Assembly: GCF_000226095.1 (NCBI RefSeq)
Contig: NC_016477.1
Location: 3,906,001 to 3,970,000, forward strand
Length of the DNA stretch: 64,000 nt
DNA from: Thermothelomyces thermophilus ATCC 42464
Taxonomy: Eukaryota; Ascomycota; Sordariomycetes; Sordariales; Chaetomiaceae
Reading direction: 5' to 3'
This document shows positions 32,403-44,031 of the stretch, in pieces. A program made the translations under genes and the position numbers. Numbering within the stretch: the stretch's first letter is position 1; each line of letters begins with the position of its first letter. The notes under the pieces were generated by a model. It did not search any database, had not been told where the DNA came from, and saw only the letters and a list, made by a program, of their open reading frames with translations.

Positions 32403-33817
32403 AGGAGCAGGACGTAATTCAAAGATGAGAATTGAACATCAATAAATCTAACTCTAATCATCCTCAGGTGCTAGAAAAATATCACTCGGGTTTTCGACTC
32501 ACCAAACTAGGCCAAGTCGATCGTTAATTATCTGAATTCAGTACACAGAGATGTGTTTGCCTGCGGCGTGTTTGCGCTTCGCGAGACAAATTCACAGATG
32601 GAATGTGGCCATTACGCAACGAGACGAGACATCGAGGAGCTTATAAGCTGATCTCGGAGCCTGCTCGCCTTGGCTACCCGAGTTAGGGTTCCATGTCGGC
32701 CGAGAACCTTTCCTCTCTGCCGGTGATACATTGCATGCGCACGCATGTAAGCTACCATCAACCCGAAAATGCAAGTACGGAATCTTGGCGTGATTTGGGC
32801 TGATGCCTAATCCGTGTAATTACTCCAATACCTATATCAGGCAAGTGAATGCCAGCTGCCTACCTACCCGGGGACCTAAGTTGGCGGGACCTAGGTAAGA
32901 ATGGAACATAGTCCCCTGAAGGCGATGAGTAATAACATACGCCTCGGCAGGATCCTCGGAGACACATATCAAAAAAATAAGCCCAAGGTTGGAAATGTGC
33001 TTGAAGACCGGCTGGAGATTCTGCTTCGCAGTTGTGACACCTAACTTAGGTAAGGAAATCTGGCTCTTGCTATGCAAGTGAATTTTTTCCCCTCTGCAAC
33101 TGGCATGCTTAGGTAGGGAGGGAATTAATTAGGTAGAGACGTTTCTTCCCCTAAATGTGACTTTGTTAGAATAATCCAACATAGGGAGAGAAACGTTACA
33201 TTTGGTACGGTACCCTTTTCTTCCATTCAAAAAGCTGCGTCTACAGGCGCTCTCAGGGGGCGGCGAGGGGCATGTGAGGGATTCGACCGCTACTAGCCGC
33301 GCGTGCCGCCCTGTGGTGTATTAGTGAGACCAATGGGCTTACGGCATACATAGACATATTAGACAAAGAGCATCGGAGGGTTCTTTCCATCGTCTGCGTG
33401 TCACTTTGATGATCGGCGGTTACTTAACAGGCCTCTATTAGCGGCCGGAAGGATTTTTAGCGTGGGACAACCGGCACAACCACATTCGGACCGAGCCTCT
33501 TTGGCAATGGCGGCGATCACAGGAACTTTCACAAAGCTACCCTATTACCCCGCGGATGCGACATCAGTATTGTGGTGAGCTAACGGGTTTGTAGAACGGT
33601 CACCTTGGACCGGGCTAGTTGGCAATGAGGTAACCATTGGAGGTTTCAGAATGAATGAATCCTGCGATGGGATCCTAGAGCCAATTTACCTGATATAACG
33701 AGGCGGGTAGCACACCTGATGAACACGTAGTACTTACGGGACGATGGGGTCCTATCTCCAACGCCAACTCTTTGAGCCAGCGACTCATCCCGGCACTCTG
33801 GTACTGAGGTTGGAATC
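32403..33817. other. Spacer upstream of the GH71 gene
   Basis: No gene is seen. CCTACCTACC and GACCTAGGTAAG-type runs occur at 32859-32898 and AGGTAGGGAGG at 33111-33120. The right part should hold the GH71 promoter. Confidence 0.4.
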
Positions 33818-36293
33818 ATGCTGTTCTCGTCGGTCCTACTCAGCTTTGTGTCCACGGTAGGGCTAGCCGCCGTGGTCACTCCCCGGGGCCCAGCACCCTC
33901 CTCGTTGGAAGCACGGGCTGCCGCGGGGGACCGGCTTGTGTTCTGCCACTTCATGGTCAGCAATACGTTTTCCCTTGGACAGATAATTCAAATCACAAAG
34001 AGCTAATTCATTCACTGCCTGTACCAGATCGGCATAGTCGGCGACCGCACCAGCGCGGCCGACTACGACGATGATATGCGCCGGGCCAAGGAGGCAGGGA
34101 TCGACGCCTTTGCCCTCAACATCGGCGTAGATGGGTATACCGACCAGCAGCTCAACTACGCGTACGAGTCGGCCGCCAGAAACGACATGAAAGTCTTCAT
34201 CTCGTTCGACTTCAACTGGTATAGCCCGGGAAATGCGGCGGCTGTGGGCAGCAAGATTGCCCAGTACGCCAGCAAGCCCGCACAGCTCCTCGTCAACGAC
34301 CGCGTCTTCGCCTCGTCCTTTGCCGGAGACGGCCTGGACGTCGATGCCGTGAGGGCCGCCGCCGGGACCGACGTCTTCTTTGTTCCCAACTTCCATCCCG
34401 GCCAAGGTTCGCTGGCTGCCGTCGATGGAGCCTTCAATTGGATGGTTCGCTCACCACCACTTAAATTACCCCTTTTTTTCTGATTTTGTCCCTCCTTTTG
34501 TTCCTGGAATTCTTTCTTTGATGCTGACCCAGAGACCTGCAGGCATGGCCGAACGACGGAAACAACAAGGCGCCCAAGCCCGGAAAGTCGCTGAGCGTGG
34601 CCGACGGAGACAACGCCTACCTCGACTGGCTAGGCGACAAAACATACATGGCTCGTACGAGTAATCTGCCCGAGATAATATACGGAAATCATGTTGACAT
34701 TCACTCTCAGCTATCTCTCCCTGGTTCTTTACCCACTTTGGACCGGTAAGACTCGGTTCCATTTATTAAATAATAATAATAGCAAAATCACTAACGTGCA
34801 TGGATGGGTATTAATAGGAGGTTTCGTTCAGCAAGAACTGGGTGTTTCCTGGCGGCTCGCTCATTTTCGACCGCTGGAACGAAGTGCTCCAGAAAGGGTT
34901 CCCAATGGTTGAGCTCATCACCTGGAACGATTATGGCGAGTCTCACTATATCGGTCCATTGAGCTCTCCTCACTACGACGACGGCAATTCCAAGTGGACA
35001 AATGACATGTAAGTCGGCCTCACAGATATTAAGTATTATACTCCTTAACACGAGCCATGACCGGGGCAGGCCGCACAATGGGTGGCTCGACCTCTCCAAG
35101 CCGTTTATCGCCGCCTACAAGAACAAGGACACGTCGGTGGACAAGTACATTACCGACGACCAGATCATCTACTGGTACCGACGGACGCTGGGGTCGCTCG
35201 ACTGCGACGCCACCGACACTACGGCGGGGCGGCCCGCCAACAACGACAGCGGCAACTACTTCCAGGGCCGCCCGGATGGATGGCAGACGCTGGAGGATGC
35301 CGTCTACGTGGTCACGCTGCTCACGGAGCCCGGCACGCTCACGATTGCTTCGGGCGACCAGGTGGTCGAGCAGGAGGTGCCCGCCGGCGCGAACCTCGTG
35401 AAGGTCCCCGCCGCCGTCGGAAAGCAGCGCTTCAGTCTCTCGCGTGGCGGCACGGTCGTGCTCCAGGACACGTCGCTCATGGACATCTCCAACGTCTGCC
35501 CGTGCGGACTGTACAACTTCAACGCGTACGTGGGCACCGTCCCCGCCGGCTTCAACGACCCGCTCGGGGAGCACGGCCTGGCGTCTCTGACTATCGGCCT
35601 TCATGTCACCACCTGCTCTGCCACCCCTTCGCTCGGCACGAACCCTCCCACCACCGCCACCACCACCGCCACCGCCTCCACGACGACGGCCGGTCCTATC
35701 ACCACCAGCACCACCAGCACCACCAGCACCAGCAGCGGCACGACAAGCGCCCCTTCTCCGAGCAAGACGACCTCGGAGCCCACTCAGCCGACCAGCACAT
35801 CCGAGCCCGACCGTGAGTTAATTACCCGCTCCCTGTCTTAGACAAAGCACACCGGCACCACCCCCCGCCCCACGCTCCCCCACTGTCCGCTCACCCAGTC
35901 TTCGAAACCCCCCCCTTTTAACACCTTCCCTCGGACAGCAGCAACATAGCAGCGCCTCAGCGCGCGAAACATAAGTACTCATTAGCAAACATGCCTTTAG
36001 GTAATTACTGACCCATTTTCTGTCTTCATCTAATTACAGTGCCCTGCAACGGCGGCACCAACGCGGACGGCGAGACGGGCAACTACGCGGGCCTGTGCAG
36101 CTTCGCATGCAGCTACGGCTACTGCCCGCCGGGCCCCTGCAAGTGCACCTCGCGGGGGACCCCCGGCACGCCGCCGCCGCCCAGCGGCCGCGACGGGTGC
36201 CCGCTGCCGGGCGAGGGCGACGGCTACAAGGGCCTGTGCAGCTTCGCATGCAGCCACGGGTACTGTCCCGAGACCGCGTGCCAGTATTGCTAG
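33818..36293 (+). CDS. Secreted alpha-1,3-glucanase (GH71 mutanase) with CBM24-like repeats
   Basis: Predicted extracellular enzyme cutting alpha-1,3-glucan, a fungal wall polymer. Seven exons: 33818-33955, 34028-34444, 34543-34654, 34711-34745, 34818-35008, 35070-35812, 36040-36293, giving 629 aa. A signal peptide begins MLFSSVLLSFVSTVGLA. GH71 text includes IGIVGDRTSAADYDDDMRR, AGIDAFALNIG, MKVFISFDFNWY, FFVPNFHPGQGS, AWPNDGNNKAPKPGKS, MAPISPWFFTHFGP across exon 4 (only 35 nt), WVFPGGSLIFDRW and LITWNDYGESHYIGP with the conserved Glu. A Thr/Ser linker ends exon 6. The last exon alone encodes two Cys-rich CBM24-like repeats (CNGGTNADGETGNYAGLCSF and GDGYKGLCSFACSHGYC), which bind alpha-1,3-glucan in characterised relatives. 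One donor (GTTCGC at 34445) is weak. The terminal intron is 227 nt, much longer than the rest. Confidence 0.93.
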
Positions 36294-36297
36294 GAGA

Positions 36298-36345
36298 AAG
36301 TGAGAGAGAGGGGGAGAGAGAGAGGGGGAGAGAGAGAAGGGGTGG
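36298..36345. repeat. GA-rich microsatellite
   Basis: AGAGAGAGGGGGAGAGAGAG-type purine tract directly after the GH71 stop codon, probably within the 3' UTR. Confidence 0.8.
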
Positions 36346-37103
36346 GCGAAGAAAGGGGATATATATACGCACGAGATATATATATGCACATTAGGTAACT
36401 ATCTGAGTAACCTGCCTAAGGAGCACTAATATATCTCTTTATCAAAGTGCCTATTTGGACCTATTTTCGATGTGGAAGACGGCTCAACAAGGCAGACGAA
36501 AAGAAAATGTCCAATCCGAACCCCCCAAAGGTCAACCCTAACTAACTACCCGTACTGTCTCGTCTCGGGAACGAAACTCCGGACTAGTGCGGACTAGTGT
36601 GTGGTTGAGTCTGACGTCTGGCTCCGCGGCGGGTTCGGACGTGACCCGTAGAGCCCGCCATTCAGACGGCTTTCTTTGAAAGGGATCGACGAAGTGGCTT
36701 TGGTTGTCGCAGACGGCGTTGGCTGAATGGGGCTTGGCGGAGATATCGGGAGACTGTAATACTCCGTACGGAGTATATATGTAGTTACACACAATAATTA
36801 CAATACATACGGACATAGTCCGTACATACATACCTCCTCGGGGTCTCGGTAAACCAGGCTCGACCGAGCCCAAACACAGAGTCCCTCTCCGATGTCTCAT
36901 CACGATCTCGATCCGGCCGCTTCTCTCTGCATGCGACCGCCAGCCTGCCGAGCGGGTGCCGGTTGGCTGGGGCCACGCTCACGCATCCTGGTGGCGTTCT
37001 TCTTTCTTTTTAGGGGCGGCAGTCCCCCCTCCCGGCCAATCAGGGAGCAGAGCCGGTCCTTCCGGCGTTGTGCGGAGTGCTTACTTTCTTTACTCGTGAT
37101 GCA
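36346..37103. other. Spacer with a perfect 18-bp palindrome
   Basis: No gene is seen. ATATATATACGC-type AT steps occur at 36358-36385. The palindrome ATACTCCGTACGGAGTAT sits at 36759-36776. Confidence 0.45.
36759..36776. repeat. Palindrome ATACTCCGTACGGAGTAT
   Basis: Two copies of the recurrent TACGGAGTA motif fused head to head make a perfect inverted repeat. Single or doubled copies of the same motif occur elsewhere in the window (see findings). Confidence 0.85.
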
Positions 37104-37521
37104 ATGCCTCAAAACTACAGTAGTAAAGGCTCGAAACCTGACATTACTGCCGATCGAATTGATCGCCGGGCGGTAGGGAAGGCCGACAGTGTCCCAATGT
37201 CGCCGTCTGGGCCGAGATCTGAGGTGCATGGTTCCTCCTTCTCGGATTCCGATCCCCTCGCGCGCCCTGCCCTTCATCATCTATTAGGCGAACGGCCTGT
37301 CGGGCAAGACACGGGTCAGACACCCCAGCCGCATCTCGCCGATGAGGTAGATATCCGACGTCCCATGTCGTCACAAGACCGCAGATAAAATGTCTAACAA
37401 AGACAGAGACGATTACCCGGTTCAAGCGTCCACGGAAGCTCCCGAGGAACATCAGGCGGGCCCGGCAAGAAGCATAGGGGAACAGTTGAAACACTTGGAA
37501 AGAGAAGGAGAGGGGTATTAA
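37104..37521 (+). CDS. Possible small hydrophilic protein, two exons
   Basis: Not recognised; proposed from reading frame and splice signals. Exon 1 (37104-37314) reads MPQNYSSKGSKPDITADRID, then VPMSPSGPRSEVHGSSFSDS and ALHHLLGERPVGQDT. A GTCAGA donor and a CCGCAG acceptor define a 70-nt intron in phase 1. Exon 2 (37385-37521) continues KMSNKDRDDYPVQASTEAPE and ends GEQLKHLEREGEGY before TAA. The product is 115 aa, very polar, with no signal peptide or membrane segment, and looks disordered, like small stress- or conidiation-associated proteins. Without splicing the frame ends at 37388 and the second half lies one frame over, starting from an ATG at 37390; that the two halves share composition is the main argument for the splice. 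It could still be chance. Confidence 0.4.
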
Positions 37522-38387
37522 GGAGGAAAGTAATAACTGTTTTGCTGCGGCTGGAGAATGACTGCATCACATCCCTAAGCGCAGCGCTCTTGTTGAAGGC
37601 AGCTATCGGCATGTGTGAAGTCTGTCTCAAGTGACGGGATTATCATGATGCAGTAGTACCTATCCGCATACCCACGTTGGGTGCGGAGGTACTCTTCGTC
37701 ATTGGTCTTCTATCAGTCAACCTATGTGTGTATATACAGTAACTATGTAGAGTACTTTAGGTAGCTTAGGATGGATGCATTCCTACCTAGGTATCCAGGT
37801 AGCACGGCACTGCACAGTCAACTCGGTACTACCTAATCGTTAGTGCCCATCCAACCGACATACACAGTAGTGGGCACGCGCCTACCTAAGTAAGGTAGGT
37901 AGGCTGACCAGGGAGTTGCACGTCGGATCAGAGAGACAAGCTTGGTTTCTGGTCTGAGCCAATGGGAACCCCCTTAGATGCTCTGCCTGGTCTTGGGCGT
38001 GATGGCTGTCATCCCCCGCTCTTGTCCCCCATGCCGGCAGGCAGTCTGCGACCCCAGACTGGTTTAGAAAGTCCGTGGGAAAGATTCGTTTGAATGGGCC
38101 AAGGCGCTCGCGAAAAATCTCTCAACGATCAGCAATATCGCGCAGGCTAATTCACCTGCTACTCCAGCGTCTCCTCGATCTCTCTCTCTCCCCCTCTCTC
38201 TCTCCCTCTTCCCACTAACAACCCCGCCCCCCCCCCCCCCCCTCTCTTTCCCTTTCCCATTCCCACCTCACATCCGTCGTGGGGACGATACCTCGAGTCG
38301 TCCGGAAGGATCCCGACAAAAACACCACACACCGGACCAAAACAAAATAACGGCCAGGTGACTTGGGAATATTCTTCTAGATAGACA
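37522..38387. promoter_or_regulatory. Upstream region of the P450 gene, with pyrimidine tract
   Basis: Holds ACCTAGGTA/ACCTACCTAAGTAAGG runs (37788-37902) and a long CT/C tract (about 38166-38250, including a 16-18 nt C-run) some 140 bp before the P450 start codon. Pyrimidine tracts near transcription starts are common in filamentous fungi, so this is probably the core promoter or leader. Confidence 0.5.
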
Positions 38388-40554
38388 ATGGCGGTAGCCA
38401 ACCTCGTCGAACTTAGCCGCGACCGGAGCGCCGGCGGCTGGCTGCTCGCCCTCGGCGCGGTTGCTGCGACCTACTACGTGATATCGTCCATCGTGGCATG
38501 GTGGCGTCTCCGCGAGTTCAAAGGACCCTTCCTGGCCTCCTTCTCGTACATGTGGCTGGGCTGGATATCCTACAGCGGCCGCATGAGCGAGTACATGGCG
38601 AAGGCGGAGGCCAAGTACGGCGGTCTGCCGCCGTCGACGATACGCATCGGCCCCAACGAGCTGCTAACGAGCGACCCGGACGTCATCCGGCGCTCGTCCG
38701 GGGCGCGGTCCAGATACACGAGGTCGAACTGGTACAAGGCGGCCACCCTGGACCCGTACGACCCCGCCATGCTCAGCACGCTCGACACGGCCGCGCACGA
38801 CAGGCTCAAGGCCCAGACGGCGCCCGGGTACGCGGGCAAGGAGAACGCGACGCTCGAGCCCGACTTGGACGCGATGCTGGGCCAGATGACGGACAAGATC
38901 CGGACCAAGTACGCCGCCGCAACCCCGGGCGACGTGAAGCCTATGCTGGACCTGGCCATGATGGTGCAGTACTTCACCCTCGACTCCATCTCCAAGCTCG
39001 CTTTCGGAGAAGAGTTCGGCTTCCTCCGGGCAGAGGGCGACATTCACGGGTACCTCGAGACGGTCGAATCCTTGGCGCCCACCACCGTCACCATCTTGGC
39101 CCTCCCCTTCCTCCGGGACATCCTAACCTCCAAGTTCATGCTGAGTTTGCTCGGGCCTACGCCCAAGGACAAGAGAGGGATGGGCGTTTTCATGCGGTGC
39201 GTTGTCTTCCGTCCCTCGCTGGGTCCCGGTACCTGGAGCGCCTTGGGGCCCAAGTTCATGATTAGGCGTGGTGTGGCTGACTGTCGAATCACCAAATGGA
39301 CCAGGATCGGAAGGTCTATCGTCGACAAACGCTTCGCTCGCGAGGACCCCGGAGCCATCCAGGACATGTTGGTAAGCCCGCCCACTCTCCTTGTCCACCC
39401 CCCCTCCTCTATTGGAAATCAGCTTTCAACCCCCGGATATGCTGACCCGTCATTTTTCTTTTTTTCCTCCGACGCTTTGGCTGCTAGGGCTCCTTCATCC
39501 GCCACGGCCTGACACGGCGACAATGCGAGACGGAGTCACTCGTCCAGATTGTTGCAGGGTCCGACACGACGGCCACGGCGATCCGTACCGGCCTGCTCTA
39601 CCTCATGACCAATCCGCGCGCCTATCGCGCTCTGCAGGCCGAGATCGACGAGGGCATCCGGGACGGACGTATCTCGAGCCCCATCACCAGCGCCGAGGCC
39701 GCCAAGTTGCCCTATTTGCAGGTGAGAAACGGTCTCCTTAATGGAAAGGGAAGAGCTGGGCAGATAAAAACATCAACGAAATGAAAACAACAGAACACAA
39801 ATAGAACAAAACAAAAGGAAAGGAAAAAACGGGAACTGACACAAGAACAAAATCACCCAGGCCGTAATCTACGAGACTCTCCGCATCCACCCGCCCCTCA
39901 CGGCCACGCCCTTCAAGGTGGTCCCGCCCGAGGGCGACACGATCGACGGCAAGCGGGTGCCGGGGGGCACGCTGGTGGCGCCCGACTTCTGGACGACGTC
40001 GCGCAACCGGGCGCTGTTCGGGCCCGACGTGGACGTGTTCCGCCCGGAGCGCTGGCTGCTCGCACCCGAGCGTGGAGGCGGCGGCGGCGGCGGAGGTGCG
40101 GACCGGGCCGAGATGCGGCGCGTCGCCGAGATGGCGTTCGGCTACGGAAGGTGGATGTGCGCGGGCAAGATGATCGCCTTCCTCGAGCTGAACAAGGTCT
40201 TTGTCGAGGTGAGTTGTGTGTCTTGTTCGACTCTAATTAATTCATTATTAATTAATCCTTTCCTTGCCTTTTCTACCCTCCGTTAACCCCTCCCCCCTCC
40301 CCCCCACAAAAAAAAACAAAAAAAAAGGAAAGGAAAGGAAAGGGGAAAAGGGAAAAAAACCTTTCTTTGTCCATTGCTTTATGATCAGTTCGCTAAACCG
40401 TGCATAAACCGTGTAGCTGCTACGCCGGTTCGATTTCCAGTTGGTATATCCCTCTCGGCCGTGGAAGTGCGTCAACTACAACCTGTTCCTTCAGCGGGAG
40501 ATGTGGGTGTCGGTATCTCTGCGAGAGGAACCGAAGCCGCTAGAGAAGAATTAA
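38388..40554 (+). CDS. Cytochrome P450 monooxygenase (pisatin demethylase/benzoate hydroxylase-like)
   Basis: Predicted ER-anchored haem monooxygenase; substrate unknown. Five exons: 38388-39196, 39305-39371, 39488-39721, 39861-40208, 40417-40554, giving 531 aa. A membrane anchor lies near the N-terminus (GGWLLALGAVAATYYVISS). The substrate-side region has RSNWYKAATLDPYDPAMLS and LDSISKLAFGEEFGF. The oxygen-binding I-helix is AGSDTTATAI (about 315-324), the ExxR motif is in YETLRIHPP (Glu about 375), the PERF-like block is VFRPERWL, and the haem motif FGYGRWMCAG puts the Cys ligand near 470. A run of eight Gly with flanking charge lies just before the haem motif, an unusual insert. The last exon encodes LLRRFDFQLVYPSRPWKCVN. 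The final intron (208 nt) contains a long A/G tract. The nearest neighbours are not biosynthetic genes, so it looks like an orphan P450. Confidence 0.93.
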
Positions 40555-42260
40555 GTAGGTATGTGCACCGAGTACCTTAACTACCCAACTCTATTCTATT
40601 TCGCAATCTCTGCATTTCTCGCCCCCTTCGGCGGCCTAAAGACAAGCAAATTAAGCTGTTTGTGTGACGTAGGACTTACTCATTATAATTTTAGTCCGTA
40701 GCGCCCGAAAGGACACAAGCAACTAGGAATATCAGTTAGTTATTCGTTCAGGGTTTCGCCCTGCAGAATTTTCTGTGTCGTTTTTGCTGATTCCAGCAGA
40801 GCGGCGCAGCGGATCTGTTATTAAGGATTGAGGTCTTCGGAGGCCAGGTTTGGCCGACCTACCGCTAGGGATGACAGACCGGGGTTCAGCATAGATTTAG
40901 AGAGCTTCTACCAGTACCACTTCTGGGGACTATACAAGAGTTCTAGTAGTGCCTGCTACAGCGCTTACACCGCTATGGTTGACCATATTTGTATGTACAC
41001 AGCACTACCAGCCCTGCTGGAGCAGGATCTCTCGTGCCGACCGGTGGATTCTCTCGCTCTGATAAGGTTGGGTTACTCCGTACCCGAGTTTCAGGAAAAT
41101 GATGCAAGCCAAGAGTACGAAGTACGGATACAACGTGGGGATTGCACCTTTCATCTCGAACCTTTTTTTTGTGTTCACGGCTTGGGCCCTGTTCCTTCGC
41201 TTATTAACAAACAATTCCAAGGGATCCGTTCATGCTAGGGGGGGTCCTGGAACTGCAATTTCTGGTGAATGTTTATGAATGACTATTTTACGTGATTCCA
41301 GTTGCAATTGCTCACTAAATATACGTGGCCCGTAGTTAATATTTACAGATTGCATACAACAGGTACGGATACACTGTGGTGCGCGCAGTCCTTCAGGACT
41401 GTCTCTTTTCGGGATTGCTTCCCAGCGCGAACGCAAGCTCCGGATCATCAAGGAGATGGACCAGGACTTGCCACGCAGGCCAAGAGCACGGCAGAACTGC
41501 TCAAGGAACGGCCGGGTCTTCAATTGGCTTCTCGGATGGAAGCTAATACCAAAGGAGCCGGTTCCAAAGCGAATCACGTCGTACAAATGCCAGGGTCCCC
41601 TGAATATTGGCTCGTGCTCACGGCGGGCTATCCCGCTTTTAGTCTAATGGCCAAGCTGCTCCGAGCCGTACCTGCGTTCGAAGGGGAGGCCCCCTTTTCC
41701 CCACCGCTTCCAGTTCAAGTTCGTTCTGCCGCCCGCCCTCCCGCTGCTGCATCGCGTCCGCTCTTTTCCAGCCCGTTATCGACCCCTCGAGACTGACAGT
41801 CCGAGTCCATCCGGTGCAATTGCGTGCACCACGGCACTCGAGCCGCTCCTTTCAACCATCGTCGCTCCTTTCTGAGACTCGAACGGCGGAATTAAACTTT
41901 TTCCTCACTTGCACGGGACGTCTAATCGCAGATCTAATCGCAACTCTGAATGCGAAGTCGCTCTTTTCCCTCAACACCGACCGTCCACTCCTCGCTTGTA
42001 GTGCCATTTGTCCTCGACCAGGACAAAGCGAACTTTCGAACTTTCTAACTTTCTTCCCGCAGCTCTTCACTCCCTCTAGCGCATCTCGGTCCTGGCGACA
42101 TCAATCGAATAAACGACATGAAATACTGACCGTTGACGGCACACGCACACACATACCCAAGACATACGTTTGCGGACGGGCCCGTCTTGCTTGTCCCTCA
42201 TTCCATCATACCCATTCGCGGTCCCTTGATTCTATCAGCCCGACATAGTTCAGCCTCTCA
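40555..42260. other. Spacer, promoter of the Crh-type gene
   Basis: Open frames near 40828-41238 and, on both strands, 41230-41796 are not recognisable. A TACTCCGTACCC motif occurs at 41075-41086. The last 400 bp, with many short CT-rich steps, is likely the promoter and 5' UTR of the gene at 42261. Confidence 0.4.
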
Positions 42261-44031
42261 ATGATGTGGCCCTCATCCGTCCGCGCCTCCGGCGCCGCAG
42301 GCGCCGCGCTTCTGGTGTGGTCCGCCTTGGTCGGCAATGCCGCCGCCCAGGTCCATACCGACTGCTACCCCATGAATCAGACGTGCCCGCCGGACCCCGC
42401 CTTCGGCCTGGATGTCAACTTCAATTTCAACACCACACCAAATGTCGACGTTTGGGAGACACAAGTCGGTCCCGTCACCTGGGATCCCGAGAACGGGGCC
42501 GGCTTCACGATCACCAAGCAAGGCGATTCCCCCACCATTCGGACCAAGTTCTACTACTTCTGGGGCCGCACCGAGGTCCACATGAAGGCGGCCAAGGGCA
42601 CCGGCGTCATCAGCTCCATCATGATGCTCAGCGACAATCTGGATGAGATCGACTGGGAGTTCTTTGGCGGCAACAAGACCACCGCCCAGAGCAACTACTT
42701 TGGGAAAGGCGTCATCCCCGATGTCCCCAACGCCGTCTACCACCAGATCCCCGGCAGCGTGTCGGACGATTTCCACAACTACACCACTGTCTGGACCAAG
42801 GACTACTTGGACTTCTACATCGACGGAGACAAGGTCCGCACCCTGCTGCCCCAGGACGCCAACAACTCGTACTACTACCCTCAGACTCCCATGAGGCTGT
42901 CCATCGGCATCTGGGCTGGCGGTGACCCGCGCTTACCCCAAGGCACGCGCGACTGGGCCGGCGGCACCACCGACTACTCTCAGGGCCCCTTCGAGATGCT
43001 CGTCAAGAGCGCTCACATCACCGACTTCAGCAGCGGCAAGGAGTATGTCTACACCGACAGGAGCGGCTCGTGGGAGAGCATAAAGATTGTCGAGTAAGTT
43101 TCAGAGGCGGCTTCCCCCTTCAGAGAGAGAGAGAGAGAGAGAAAGCCGAGGCAACTTAGCTGACACATATATCAATTTTGCCAGGGGTAACTCCACCGTC
43201 AAGGAGATCCTCGAGAAACCGCCCGAGAAGTCGCTCTCGGAGAAATGGGCTGACCTGCCGCAAGGCTCCAAGATCGCCATCTACGCCTGCGCGTCCGGCT
43301 TTGTCGGCCTGTTGTTCTTCGCGGGCCTCTTCTACTGCATCCGACAGCGGCGCCGCGGCGCGCGCGAGGCCAAGGCCGCCGAGGCCCGCGCCGAGGCCGA
43401 GCGCCTCGAGCTCGAGCGCTACCGCAAGGCCGGCATCGACCCGGACAGCTTCGCCTCCGACTCGCAAGCGCACGAGTACAACGCCAAGGAGATGCGCCGC
43501 GACGGCTTCGTCGACGACGACAGCTACAGCGTGCACGACTCGCCCGCCGCCAACCCCATGACCCCGGCCTCCCCGCTCGACCACAGGTACGACTCCGCGG
43601 CCGCCACGGCCCTGGGTGCGAGCGCCGCCGGCGGTGCCGCTGCCGCCGCCGCCGCCGCCTCTTCCTCCCCCACGCGCAGCCCCGTCGTCCCCCGCCTCAG
43701 CGACCGCGCGCAGCCCCCCCGCGTCGGCACCCCGGGCCCTCCTTCTCCCCGGCACGCCCCGTCCTCCCCCGGCCAGGGCAGCGTGCGCAGCCCGTCGTCG
43801 CCGCAGCACTACCCGGAGCCGCCGTCCCGCAGCCAAACCAGCCCCCGCATCGGGTCGCCGGGCCCGCAGCAGATGGCGCACCCGCAGCCCCAGAGGAGCT
43901 TCACGACGGACGCGTACCGCGACCCCGGGCATGACGGGCAGGGTGGTGGCGGGTACAACGGAGGAAACGGTCAGGGGTATGGGCAGCAGGGAGGCAGGGG
44001 AAATGATGGTTACTGGGGCTATGCTAGGTAA
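42261..44031 (+). CDS. Crh-type GH16 cell-wall transglycosylase with membrane anchor
   Basis: Predicted glycosidase that cross-links chitin to beta-glucan in the wall. Two exons, 42261-43093 and 43185-44031 (intron 91 nt, phase 2), give 559 aa. After a signal peptide (SGAAGAALLVWSALVGNAAA) come Cys residues CYPMNQTCPP, then the GH16 fold with the catalytic DEIDWEFFG (128-136; Glu129 nucleophile and Glu133 acid/base by family analogy). Also typical are YYFWGRTEVHMKAA, DYLDFYIDGDKVRTL and IGIWAGGDPRLPQGTRDWAGG. Instead of a GPI signal, a membrane segment IAIYACASGFVGLLFFAGLFYCI (308-330) follows, stopped by RQRRRG, and then a 225-residue Pro/Ser/Gly/Ala-rich cytoplasmic tail. The intron carries a GA microsatellite. 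Two tandem ATGs (42261, 42264) make the start certain to one codon. Confidence 0.93.

Noticed and set aside
41230-41796. Possible gene on either strand upstream of the Crh-type gene
   Set aside because: Both strands are open and neither gives a family motif or consistent splice model.
33818-44031. Secondary-metabolite or degradation gene cluster around the P450
   Set aside because: The neighbours are wall enzymes and a small hypothetical gene; there is no backbone synthase, regulator or dedicated transporter.
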